From NCBI RefSeq assembly GCF_003994235.2, contig NZ_RYFG02000109.1, forward strand, positions 20,134-84,133: DNA of 64,000 nucleotides, given 5' to 3'. Shown piece after piece: positions 28,046 through 36,083 of this stretch. The position numbers and the translations under genes were made by a program. Under the pieces are notes generated by a model, which saw nothing but the letters and a program-made list of their open reading frames with translations, made no database searches and had not been told where the DNA came from. Numbering within the stretch: position 1 is the stretch's first letter; each line of letters begins with the position of its first letter. The DNA is from Candidatus Methylobacter oryzae (GTDB lineage: Bacteria; Pseudomonadota; Gammaproteobacteria; Methylococcales; Methylomonadaceae).

Positions 28046-29236
28046 ATGCAACTGGACCTTCAATCTCCCGAATTTATAGCAAACCCTTACCCGACTTATG
28101 CCAGATTGCGCGAACAAGCTCCGATCTATCCTTTAGAATCAGGAGCATGGCTCATAACCCGCTACCACGATGTTGAATACTTGTTGAAAAGCCCGCTTTT
28201 AGATAAAGATGTTTCTTCCATATATGTTCAACTTTATGGACGCGATATGAACGATGAACCAGCTTATCGTATTCATAATAATTTCTGGGCGTCAATGAGT
28301 TCACTCGGCCGACGTAAACTGGTCGTTAAAGCACTTAATGCCGGCAGAGTTAGTGAGGTGCGTGCGCTGGTGCAAAAAAGTGCGGATCAGTTAATCGATA
28401 AATGGATAGAGCTTGGACAGGCTGATTTAATGAATGTTTTTGCGTATCCGCTACCCGTGCAAGTTATCTGCAATATGCTGAACATTGAGCTGGAACAGAG
28501 CCTTGATTTTTTTGCGGAAACTAAGCTCATGTCGAGAGCTGCCGAACCGCATCCTCTTAACGCTGCGGAATTAAATGAAGCTAATACCGGAGCATTGCGT
28601 TTAGAGATGTTTTTCCGTGAAATTTGCCGCCAAAGGGGTGAACAGCTTGGGGAAGATTTAGTTTCTCAGTTACTGATAGCTGAAGAAGGGGGCGAACGTC
28701 TAACCGAAGACGAAATTATCTCCAACCTTATCGTATTGTTTGTTGCGGGGTACGGAACTACCGCCAATGCATTGTGCAATACCTTGCGACTGTTGTTTCT
28801 TTATCCCGAACAAAGAGAATTGTTGATTGCCAAGCCGGAACTTTTGTCCAATGCAGTAGATGAAGCGTTGCGTTTTAATTCTTCAGCGCCTATTACTTTT
28901 CGTACCGCCATGGAATCGTTTGAATTTAACGGTGTTCAAATTGGCGCTGGGGATGGAATTTTTCTGGCTCTTGATTCGGCAAACCACGATCAGGAGATAT
29001 TTGTTGAACCCGATCGTTTTTGGATAGAGAGACCTCTAACTGTAAAAAAACCACTTACTTTTGGACTGGGTAGCCATTATTGTCTGGGAGCTAAGTTGGG
29101 AACCGTCGAAGTAGAAGTTGCAGTGGAAACATTATTTCGCCGCTTACCGAATCTAATTATCGATAATATCGATCAATTAAAGTGGCAGCCAACATGGATA
29201 TTCAGGGGCTTGGAATCTTTACCTGTAAGATGGTAA
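28046..29236 (+). CDS. Cytochrome P450
   Basis: A 396-residue soluble bacterial P450. The haem-binding loop is FGLGSHYCLG at 339-348 with the cysteine ligand Cys346; the I-helix oxygen-activation motif is AGYGTT, and the ExxR motif is EALR. The N-terminus (FIANPYPTYARLREQAPIYPL) is the usual proline-rich start. The ATG at 28046 is preferred over a TTG two codons upstream. No ferredoxin or ferredoxin reductase gene lies beside it, so the electron donor is elsewhere. The gap to DUF917 on the left is AT-rich and could hold divergent promoters. The substrate is unknown; association with a carbamoyltransferase hints at specialised metabolism. Confidence 0.93.
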   Translation: MQLDLQSPEFIANPYPTYARLREQAPIYPLESGAWLITRYHDVEYLLKSPLLDKDVSSIYVQLYGRDMNDEPAYRIHNNFWASMSSLGRRKLVVKALNAGRVSEVRALVQKSADQLIDKWIELGQADLMNVFAYPLPVQVICNMLNIELEQSLDFFAETKLMSRAAEPHPLNAAELNEANTGALRLEMFFREICRQRGEQLGEDLVSQLLIAEEGGERLTEDEIISNLIVLFVAGYGTTANALCNTLRLLFLYPEQRELLIAKPELLSNAVDEALRFNSSAPITFRTAMESFEFNGVQIGAGDGIFLALDSANHDQEIFVEPDRFWIERPLTVKKPLTFGLGSHYCLGAKLGTVEVEVAVETLFRRLPNLIIDNIDQLKWQPTWIFRGLESLPVRW

Positions 29237-29606
29237 AAATAAAAACTTTTTCTCATTCTTTCGTAATGCACTCATCGTTATAAGCCGATGTGTCCCTAAG
29301 CCGTCCCGCCAATTTTTGCCGGGACGGCGCGAGCTTTAAAATCCCCGCAGTGCGTCTTTACGTTTCACTTAACAGCAATGACGCACTGCGTGGGAATAAG
29401 GGCGTCAAAATATTCCCAAGAAGAGCAGGCAACCACCTGCAAATAATTCGTGCCGCCACCTGTACAGCCAGTGCTGCACGTAATAAAAATGACCAAATTG
29501 GCGTGCGGGGTGGTAAAAATTCCAATACATAGGTTGTTATGCGAGTTATATGAAAAACGTATATTAGGCATAATGGCGGTTTTCTACATTAGACAATGAA
29601 GGTGGT
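29237..29606. other. Gap with two strong hairpins
   Basis: No gene is recognised in these 370 bases. GCCGTCCCG (29300-29308) pairs with CGGGACGGC (29320-29328), and CGCAGTGCGTC (29346-29356) pairs with GACGCACTGCG (29380-29390). Both stems are perfect and neither is followed by a T-run. The first may mark the P450 transcript end; the second resembles a repeat element. Confidence 0.5.
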
Positions 29607-31949
29607 ATGAATAAAGCACCTTACCAGGATGATTGGCCTGATATAGATACCAAGCTCTATAATCGCTCGGTCAAGTTGTTTAATGCGGTCAAAAATATAT
29701 TGAGCGTCAGGCTCGATTTGCATACCGATCCTCAGGTTGTGTTGGAAGGCGACATCTTTCTATTCAACCACTTTTCCCGGTTTGAAACGTTCATCCCGCA
29801 GTTTCTTATTTACGAAAAAACCGGGGCTTACAGCTGCTCGATCGCCTCTGGGGAGTTCTTTAAAGAAGACAATGTGCTGTCACGGTATTTAAAGCGTGTC
29901 GGTGTTTTTCCTCATAGTCATGAACGCTTATTTCCATTGCTGGCCGGGCAGATTTTACGCGGCCGCAAAGTCATCATTTTTCCCGAAGGCGGCATGGTGA
30001 AAGACCGGCGGGTGATCGATAAGCACGGCCATTACAGTATTTTCTCCCGTATCACCGGCAACCGGCGCAAGCATCACACCGGCCCGGCGGTTTTAAGCCA
30101 AGGCGTGGAAACCTTTAAAGCTGCTGTTCGCCACGCTCATAGCAAAAACGATATTGCGCTGTTGCGGCAATGGAAAGATGTGCTGCATATCGACAGTATC
30201 GACCAATTGATTGCCGTCGCGAATAAACCGACGCTGATGGTTCCCGCCAATATTACGTTCTATCCGATCCGTTCCTCCGAAAATCTGTTGTTTAAAAGCG
30301 TTGAGCTGTTTTCCGACGGCCTGAGCTTACGCCAGTCCGAGGAGTTGCTGATTGAAGGCAATATTATGCTGGAGAACACCGATATGGATATACGCATGGG
30401 CACGCCTGTTAATCCTTGCAGCGTATGGAATTGGCGCAGCCATTACCTGGTCGGCAAAGTTGCTCTGGAAATAAATACGATAGACGATGTTTTTACGTTG
30501 AACTCCAGGCCGCAGAATTGGCGGCAGCGTTTATTAGGGGCTGATTTCATAAACAACGCGCAAATATTGCGCGATCGCTACATGGAAGGCATGTATGCGA
30601 ACGTTACCGTCAATTTAAGCCATTTGGCTGCGACGCTGATCATGTATTATGTCGGCCAAGGACAATCGCATATCGAGAAAGGCAAGTTTTACAGGATTCT
30701 GTACATTGCTATCAAATCGTTGCAATCCAGCACAGTCATTCATTTGCACCGAAGCCTGCTGAATCCCGACGATTACAGCGATCTGTTTAAAGCCACGAAT
30801 AAGCGCTTCGAGCATTTCATCTCTGCCGCAAAAGAAGCCGGACTGATCAACGAAGACGAAAACAATTACCAGTTTTTACCCAAACTGTGCGTTGAGTCCG
30901 ACTTTGACAGCATTCGCCTGGAAAATCCAATAGTCGTCTACAACAACGAAGCCGCACCGTTGCATACGGTTCGCGATACCCTGATCGATGCGATAGCCGA
31001 ATGTTCTGTTGCGGATAAAGCTGAGTTGAGCGGCTTGTCCGCTCAAACGAAACTTATGCCCGTTGGGTGTAAAAATAAATTGGCCGCCTGGCATTTTGAA
31101 GACGAATGCCGGACTCTGGCTTGGGAAAAGCAAGCTTATTCGAAACCGGTATTTGTCGACATCAATGGCCATGAAATTGCTGTTGCCGATCCCACGCCTT
31201 TTTTCGTCCAGCCTAAAGTTGCCAATGGCATAGGCGTATTGCTTGTTCACGGGTTGCTGGCCAGTCCCGCAGAATTACGAGCTTATGGCGATTATCTGGT
31301 TCAGCAGGGTTATATGGTCATAGGCGTTCGCTTAAAAGGTCACGGTACATCCCCTTATGCTTTGCGCGACCAGACGTGGGAGGATTGGTACGGGTGCGTG
31401 CAACGAGGCTTCGATATTCTTAAGGCGCATTGTTCGCGTATCTTTGCTGTCGGTTTTTCCACGGGCGGCGCGTTGGCGTTAAAGTTGGCTGCTGAACAGC
31501 CTCCCGAAATATTAGGCGTGACGGCTATTTCAGTGCCGCTAAGATTCGTTAATCCCGCTTATATGCTGGTGCCGTTACTACATGGCACCAACACGCTGGT
31601 CGGCTGGGTTTCGGCTTATGAGGGCGTAAAGCCTTTCATTGAGAATGAACCGGAGCATCCGAACATCAATTATCACAATATACCGGTCAGGGCGCTTTAC
31701 GAGTTGAGGCGGCTAATCGCGCATATTGATGAACTGTTGCCGAAGATTAGCCTGCCTATCTTGATTTTGTATGGCGATCAGGACCCGATTGTCTCACCCA
31801 AAAGCGCACCGATTATTATGGAAAGATTAGGTTCGGCATATAAGCAAATTCAAGCTATTAAATCCCAACGGCACGGTATCTTGATGGAAAACATCGATGG
31901 TACTTGGCGGGTGATTGATAAGTTTTTTAATGAGTTAAAGCTGAGTTGA
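29607..31949 (+). CDS. Fusion of PlsC-like acyltransferase and alpha/beta hydrolase
   Basis: A 780-residue two-enzyme protein. The N-terminal part has acyltransferase block I as NHFSRFE (54-60) and block III FPEGG at 125-129, followed by MVKDRR; the usual H-X4-D becomes H-X4-E. The middle (about 300-530) has no recognised domain. The C-terminal part (about 545-780) is an alpha/beta hydrolase with VHGLLASP, GHGTSP, nucleophile elbow GFSTGG with Ser618, DQDPIVSP and QRHGILMEN for the Asp and His, resembling monoacylglycerol lipase or carboxylesterase. There is no signal peptide. It precedes a beta-oxidation gene set across a repeat element, so a lipid-remodelling role is plausible but unproven. 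Confidence 0.8.
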   Translation: MNKAPYQDDWPDIDTKLYNRSVKLFNAVKNILSVRLDLHTDPQVVLEGDIFLFNHFSRFETFIPQFLIYEKTGAYSCSIASGEFFKEDNVLSRYLKRVGVFPHSHERLFPLLAGQILRGRKVIIFPEGGMVKDRRVIDKHGHYSIFSRITGNRRKHHTGPAVLSQGVETFKAAVRHAHSKNDIALLRQWKDVLHIDSIDQLIAVANKPTLMVPANITFYPIRSSENLLFKSVELFSDGLSLRQSEELLIEGNIMLENTDMDIRMGTPVNPCSVWNWRSHYLVGKVALEINTIDDVFTLNSRPQNWRQRLLGADFINNAQILRDRYMEGMYANVTVNLSHLAATLIMYYVGQGQSHIEKGKFYRILYIAIKSLQSSTVIHLHRSLLNPDDYSDLFKATNKRFEHFISAAKEAGLINEDENNYQFLPKLCVESDFDSIRLENPIVVYNNEAAPLHTVRDTLIDAIAECSVADKAELSGLSAQTKLMPVGCKNKLAAWHFEDECRTLAWEKQAYSKPVFVDINGHEIAVADPTPFFVQPKVANGIGVLLVHGLLASPAELRAYGDYLVQQGYMVIGVRLKGHGTSPYALRDQTWEDWYGCVQRGFDILKAHCSRIFAVGFSTGGALALKLAAEQPPEILGVTAISVPLRFVNPAYMLVPLLHGTNTLVGWVSAYEGVKPFIENEPEHPNINYHNIPVRALYELRRLIAHIDELLPKISLPILILYGDQDPIVSPKSAPIIMERLGSAYKQIQAIKSQRHGILMENIDGTWRVIDKFFNELKLS

Positions 31950-32006
31950 GCAGCTCGTCTGCTCAATGAAATTTATGCTCTTTGAGTGTAAGAAGATGAT
32001 AGCGCA

Positions 32007-32406
32007 TTGTCCACGAAAAGCACGAAAGACACGAAAAAATATCGGCCGTATCCGCTCTTAAATTAAAGGTGCTGTCTGTTCAGGACTGTGCCGGTTAGAC
32101 CTTCCAGATTTTACGACTGCCATGGATGGCGGAAGTGTCGCAATCGGTAGGGAACCGATGCGACCGACTGCCATGGATGGCGGCCGAGACTGCTCCCGGC
32201 AGTCCTCGGCATTTCCTCCATCCATGGAAGTCAGAAGTACTGGAGTTGCCGGGAGCGACTCCAGTAAAAACCTGGAAGATCTGCCTAGTGCTAGGCTTTC
32301 TGCCTAACGTTAGGTTGGATGGTTTTCATGATGAGAGCGGTCTATAACGATGAGCTCAAGAGCGAGGGAACGATGAGGTTTAACTATTTTCGTGCTTTTC
32401 GTGGAC
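32007..32406. repeat. MITE-like repeat element C with a nested insertion
   Basis: The left end (32007-32040) has CCACGAAAAGCACGAAAGAC and the right end (32387-32406) has TTTTCGTGCTTTTCGTGGAC as its shortened inverted copy. Inside, the halves of a palindrome seen intact in element D (AGACCTTCCAG... / ...CTGGAAG.TCT) lie at about 32098-32113 and 32266-32282. They are split by about 150 bases holding two direct copies of CGACTGCCATGGATGGCGG (32114-32132 and 32165-32183) and several small hairpins. There is no credible gene inside. Confidence 0.75.
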
Positions 32407-32431
32407 AGAATCAGATAGAGGAGATGATGAA

Positions 32432-33571
32432 ATGAAAAATGTAGTTATCGCAGGATATTGCAGGTCGCCTTTCACGCCGGCGCAAAAAGGCCAGTTGGCT
32501 AAAGTCAGGGCGGATGATCTTGCCGCGCAGGTTGTCAAAGGCTTAATCGACAAAACCGGCGTTGCCCCGCAGGATATTGAAGATTTAATTTTAGGTTGCG
32601 CATTTCCTGAAGGCGAACAGGGTATGAATCTGGCGCGTATTGTCGGTCATCTTGTCGGGTTGCCTGTTCGCGTAGCCGGCACCACCGTTAACCGATTTTG
32701 CGGGTCCTCAATGCAGGCCATTCATAATGCGGCCGGCATGATCAGGATGAACGCCGGCGAAGTCTTTATCTGTGCCGGCGTCGAATCGATGAGCCGGGTG
32801 CCGATGGGCGGTTTTAATTTTCTGCCCAATCCCGATCTTTATAAAGCCTATCCGCAAGTCTATATGAGCATGGGCGAGACTGCGGAAAACCTGGCCGCGC
32901 AATATCATATCGATCGCCAGGCCCAGGATGCGTTCGGCTTGGCCAGCCAGCAAAAAACTGCCGCGGCCCAGCAAAGAGGCGCATTTACCGATGAAATCAT
33001 TCCGATTAAGCGGCCCGACGGCGAGATTGTTAAGCTCGACGGCTGTGTCAGGGGGAATTCTACATTAGAGGGGCTCGCCGAACTGCAACCGGCGTTTCTT
33101 AAAAACGGTACCGTGACAGCCGGAACGTCCTCGCCGATAACCGATGGCGCGGCGGCCGTGCTGGTATGCAGCGAAGAGTATGCAGACGCCCACGGCCTGG
33201 AAAAACTTGCCGGAATCAAGTCCATTGCGGTATCGGGTTGTGCGCCGGAAATCATGGGCATAGGGCCGGTTGGCGCAACGCATAAAGTTTTGCAACGTGC
33301 CGGTTTGATGTTGCAGGACATCGACATCGTCGAACTGAACGAAGCTTTTGCCGCGCAATCGTTGTCGGTGCTTAAAGATTTGCCGATACCGCCGGAAAAA
33401 TTGAACTTGGACGGCGGCGCAATCGCTTTAGGTCATCCGTTGGGCGCATCCGGTGCCAGAATTACCGGCAAAGCCGCGAGCCTATTGAAAAGGGAAAACA
33501 AGCGTTTTGCCCTTGCGACCATGTGTATTGGCGGCGGTCAAGGCATTGCGACTATTTTGGAGGCTATCTAA
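32432..33571 (+). CDS. fadA: Acetyl-CoA acyltransferase (thiolase)
   Basis: A 379-residue thiolase that cleaves 3-ketoacyl-CoA to acetyl-CoA and a shortened acyl-CoA. The nucleophile is Cys90 in NRFCGSSMQ; the C-terminal catalytic His is in GHPLGASGARI and the second Cys is in CIGGGQG. Length and motif spacing are full. The stop overlaps the ATG of the next gene (TAATG), so translation is coupled with the hydroxyacyl-CoA dehydrogenase. That context makes a degradative (FadA/FadI-like) role more likely than a biosynthetic one. It starts 26 bases after a repeat element; AGAGGAG gives the ribosome-binding site. Confidence 0.9.
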   Translation: MKNVVIAGYCRSPFTPAQKGQLAKVRADDLAAQVVKGLIDKTGVAPQDIEDLILGCAFPEGEQGMNLARIVGHLVGLPVRVAGTTVNRFCGSSMQAIHNAAGMIRMNAGEVFICAGVESMSRVPMGGFNFLPNPDLYKAYPQVYMSMGETAENLAAQYHIDRQAQDAFGLASQQKTAAAQQRGAFTDEIIPIKRPDGEIVKLDGCVRGNSTLEGLAELQPAFLKNGTVTAGTSSPITDGAAAVLVCSEEYADAHGLEKLAGIKSIAVSGCAPEIMGIGPVGATHKVLQRAGLMLQDIDIVELNEAFAAQSLSVLKDLPIPPEKLNLDGGAIALGHPLGASGARITGKAASLLKRENKRFALATMCIGGGQGIATILEAI

Positions 33572-35883
33572 TGGACATCAAAAAAGTTGCAGTCATCGGG
33601 GCTGGTGTTATGGGTTCCGCTATCGCCGCTCATGTCGCCAATGCCGGCATTCCGGTAAGGTTATTGGATATTGTCCCAAAGGACAGCGCTAACCGGAACG
33701 TCATTGCCGAATCGGCGATTGCCAAAATGCTCAAAGCCGATCCCGCGCCGTTCATGCATAAAAATAACGCCCGGCTGGTCACGCCGGGCAATATCGAAGA
33801 CCATCTGACATGGCTCGGCGATGTCGATTGGGTGCTTGAAGCAGTCATTGAAGATCCTGGCATCAAGCAGGCGCTATACCGGAAGCTCGATAATGCCTGC
33901 CGCCCGGATACCTTGATTTCATCGAATACCTCGACCTTGCCGTTGAAGCTGCTAACCCACGATATGCCGGACAGCTTCAAGCAGCGCTTCATGATCAGCC
34001 ATTTTTTTAATCCGCCCCGCTATATGCGGCTGCTGGAACTGATTCCAGGGCCGCAACCCCGGCCCGAATTGGTCGACGCGCTCAGCCGTTTTGCCGATAC
34101 GCATCTGGGTAAAGCCAGCGTTACCTGCAAGGATACGCCGGGTTTTATCGGTAACCGTATCGGTATTTACTGGCTGCAGTACGGATTGCTGGAGGCGCTC
34201 AAGATGGGTTTGACCGTGGAGCAAGCCGATGCGGTGATGACGGTTTTCGGTATACCGAAAACCGGCGTGTTCGGCCTGCTGGATCTGGTCGGGCTCGATT
34301 TGATTCCGCATATACTGGGCGGAATGAAATTGGCCTTGCCGAAAGCGGATGCGTTTCATCAGGTCAACCAATTGCCGGAGCTGGTCCAAAAGATGATAGA
34401 CGGCGGTTACACCGGCAGGAAAGGCAAGGGCGGTTTTTACCGGTTGAATGAAGCCGGCGGCAAGCGCGTTAAAGAGTCGATCAACCTGCAAACCGGCGAT
34501 TACCGGGCTAGCGAGAAGTTTGCGCTGCCGGAGCCGCCGAAAACGCAAGATGAGCTAAGGGCATTTTTGTTGGGGAACGATGCAATCAGTCAATACGCCT
34601 GGAAAGTGTTGTCCGGTACGTTGGCTTATAGCGCCAGCCTGATTCCCGAGATTGCCGATGACATCGTCGCCGTCGATACCGCGATGCGGCTCGGTTATAA
34701 CTGGAAATACGGCCCGTTCGAGCTGCTGGATCGGATCGGCGTGGATTGGTTTGTCGACCGGCTGGCGGCTGAGAATCGCGATGTGCCGCCATTGTTGGCA
34801 AATCGGCATAGTTTATACAAGGTCGATTCCGGCAAACGCTTTTATGCCGGTTTAGCCGGTAATTATCAGCCCGTCCGCAGGAATCACGGTATTTTGCTGC
34901 TAACCGACATTAAATTGCAGGCTCCGGCAGTACTTCAAAACCCGTCTGCCAGCCTCTGGGATATTGGCGACGGCGTTGCCTGCCTGGAGTTCCACAGCAA
35001 AATGAATACGCTGGATATGGACAGCCTGACGATGGTTCGGCAAAGCGTCGACAAGGTTAAAACCGATTTTTCGGCATTGGTTATTCATAACGATGCGGAC
35101 AATTTTTCAGCCGGGGCTAATTTGACGTTGCTGGTGCAAGCCATCCACAACCGGAACTGGCCTGAGGTAGAACAATTAATCAAACAGGGGCAACAGACTT
35201 ACCGGGCTTTGAAGTACGCACCGTTTCCGGTGATTGGCGCGCCTTCGGGACTGGCTTTGGGTGGTGGTTGCGAAGTTTTATTGCATTGCGATGCGATTCA
35301 GGCTCATGCGGAGCTATATATCGGACTGGTTGAAGTGGGCGTGGGGCTGGTTCCGGGCTGGGGCGGTTGCAAGGAATATTTGCGCCGTTGGCTGGCATTT
35401 TCGAGACGGCCGGGCGGTCCGATGCCGGCTATTGCCCAGGCATTCGAAACAATCGGCATGGCAAAGGTTTCCAAATCGGCGGCCGAAGCCAAAGAGATGT
35501 TGTTCTTGTCCACGACCGATGGCATTACGATGAACAAAGACCGCGTGTTGGCCGATGCCAAAGCTAAGGCGTTGAAGTTGGTGCAGGATTATACGCAGCC
35601 TGAACCTGCCGTTTTTCAGTTGCCCGGCGCTAGTGCAGTGGCGGCAATGGACGCGGCAATTCACAACCTGAAATTGGCCGGCAAGATCACGGATTATGAC
35701 GTAGAAATTTCCCGGCAACTGGCGGATGTTTTAAGCGGCGGGCTTTGCGACATTACCGAGCCTCTGGCTGAGGACGATTTGTTGAATCTGGAGCTGAAAG
35801 CATTTTTGCATTTGGTCCGGCAGCCGGGCACTTTGGCGAGGTTGGAGCATCTGTTGAAAACAGGCAAGCCGTTGCGTAATTGA
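33571..35883 (+). CDS. 3-hydroxyacyl-CoA dehydrogenase / enoyl-CoA hydratase fusion
   Basis: A 770-residue bifunctional enzyme. The NAD-binding GAGVMGSAIAAHVANAG lies at residues 10-26, with the dehydrogenase signature PGFIGNRIG near 190. A second dehydrogenase-type C-terminal half follows. The crotonase domain is near 450-660 (FPVIGAPSGLALGGGCEVLLHCD, LVEVGVGLVPGWGG). The order dehydrogenase-then-hydratase is that of FadN-type proteins and opposite to E. coli FadB. The ATG at 33571 overlaps the thiolase stop; the frame is open further upstream but only through that gene. It hydrates enoyl-CoA and oxidises the hydroxyacyl product. Confidence 0.92.
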   Translation: MDIKKVAVIGAGVMGSAIAAHVANAGIPVRLLDIVPKDSANRNVIAESAIAKMLKADPAPFMHKNNARLVTPGNIEDHLTWLGDVDWVLEAVIEDPGIKQALYRKLDNACRPDTLISSNTSTLPLKLLTHDMPDSFKQRFMISHFFNPPRYMRLLELIPGPQPRPELVDALSRFADTHLGKASVTCKDTPGFIGNRIGIYWLQYGLLEALKMGLTVEQADAVMTVFGIPKTGVFGLLDLVGLDLIPHILGGMKLALPKADAFHQVNQLPELVQKMIDGGYTGRKGKGGFYRLNEAGGKRVKESINLQTGDYRASEKFALPEPPKTQDELRAFLLGNDAISQYAWKVLSGTLAYSASLIPEIADDIVAVDTAMRLGYNWKYGPFELLDRIGVDWFVDRLAAENRDVPPLLANRHSLYKVDSGKRFYAGLAGNYQPVRRNHGILLLTDIKLQAPAVLQNPSASLWDIGDGVACLEFHSKMNTLDMDSLTMVRQSVDKVKTDFSALVIHNDADNFSAGANLTLLVQAIHNRNWPEVEQLIKQGQQTYRALKYAPFPVIGAPSGLALGGGCEVLLHCDAIQAHAELYIGLVEVGVGLVPGWGGCKEYLRRWLAFSRRPGGPMPAIAQAFETIGMAKVSKSAAEAKEMLFLSTTDGITMNKDRVLADAKAKALKLVQDYTQPEPAVFQLPGASAVAAMDAAIHNLKLAGKITDYDVEISRQLADVLSGGLCDITEPLAEDDLLNLELKAFLHLVRQPGTLARLEHLLKTGKPLRN

Positions 35884-36061
35884 TTTTTGTCCACGAAAAG
35901 CACGAAAGACACGAAAAATGGACGGGTAAAGTTTAATTCGGTTGATTAAGAATGGTGCGTGTTAGACCTTCCAGGTTTTTAAAACCTGGAAGGTCTGCGT
36001 ACCGATGGTTTCTCACGTAACAAAGAACTTTCGTGCTTTTCGCGTCTTTCGTGGACAAAAG
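35884..36061. repeat. MITE-like repeat element D with intact inner palindrome
   Basis: The ends (35884-35919 and 36028-36061) are inverted copies built from TTGTCCACGAAAAGCACGAA units. The interior has a perfect 16-bp palindrome arm pair: AGACCTTCCAGGTTTT at 35964-35979 and its reverse complement at 35981-35996. It lies between the hydratase/dehydrogenase gene and fadE. Confidence 0.8.
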
Positions 36062-36083
36062 TAATTGATTTAAGGAGTCTTCC

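Noticed and set aside
29346..29390. Hairpin considered as an integron attC site
   Set aside because: The stem lacks recognisable core sites with AAC/GTT ends and no integron integrase is present.
32114..32183. Two 19-bp direct repeats considered as a CRISPR start
   Set aside because: There are only two copies, each with internal symmetry, inside a larger repeat element, and no cas genes are near.
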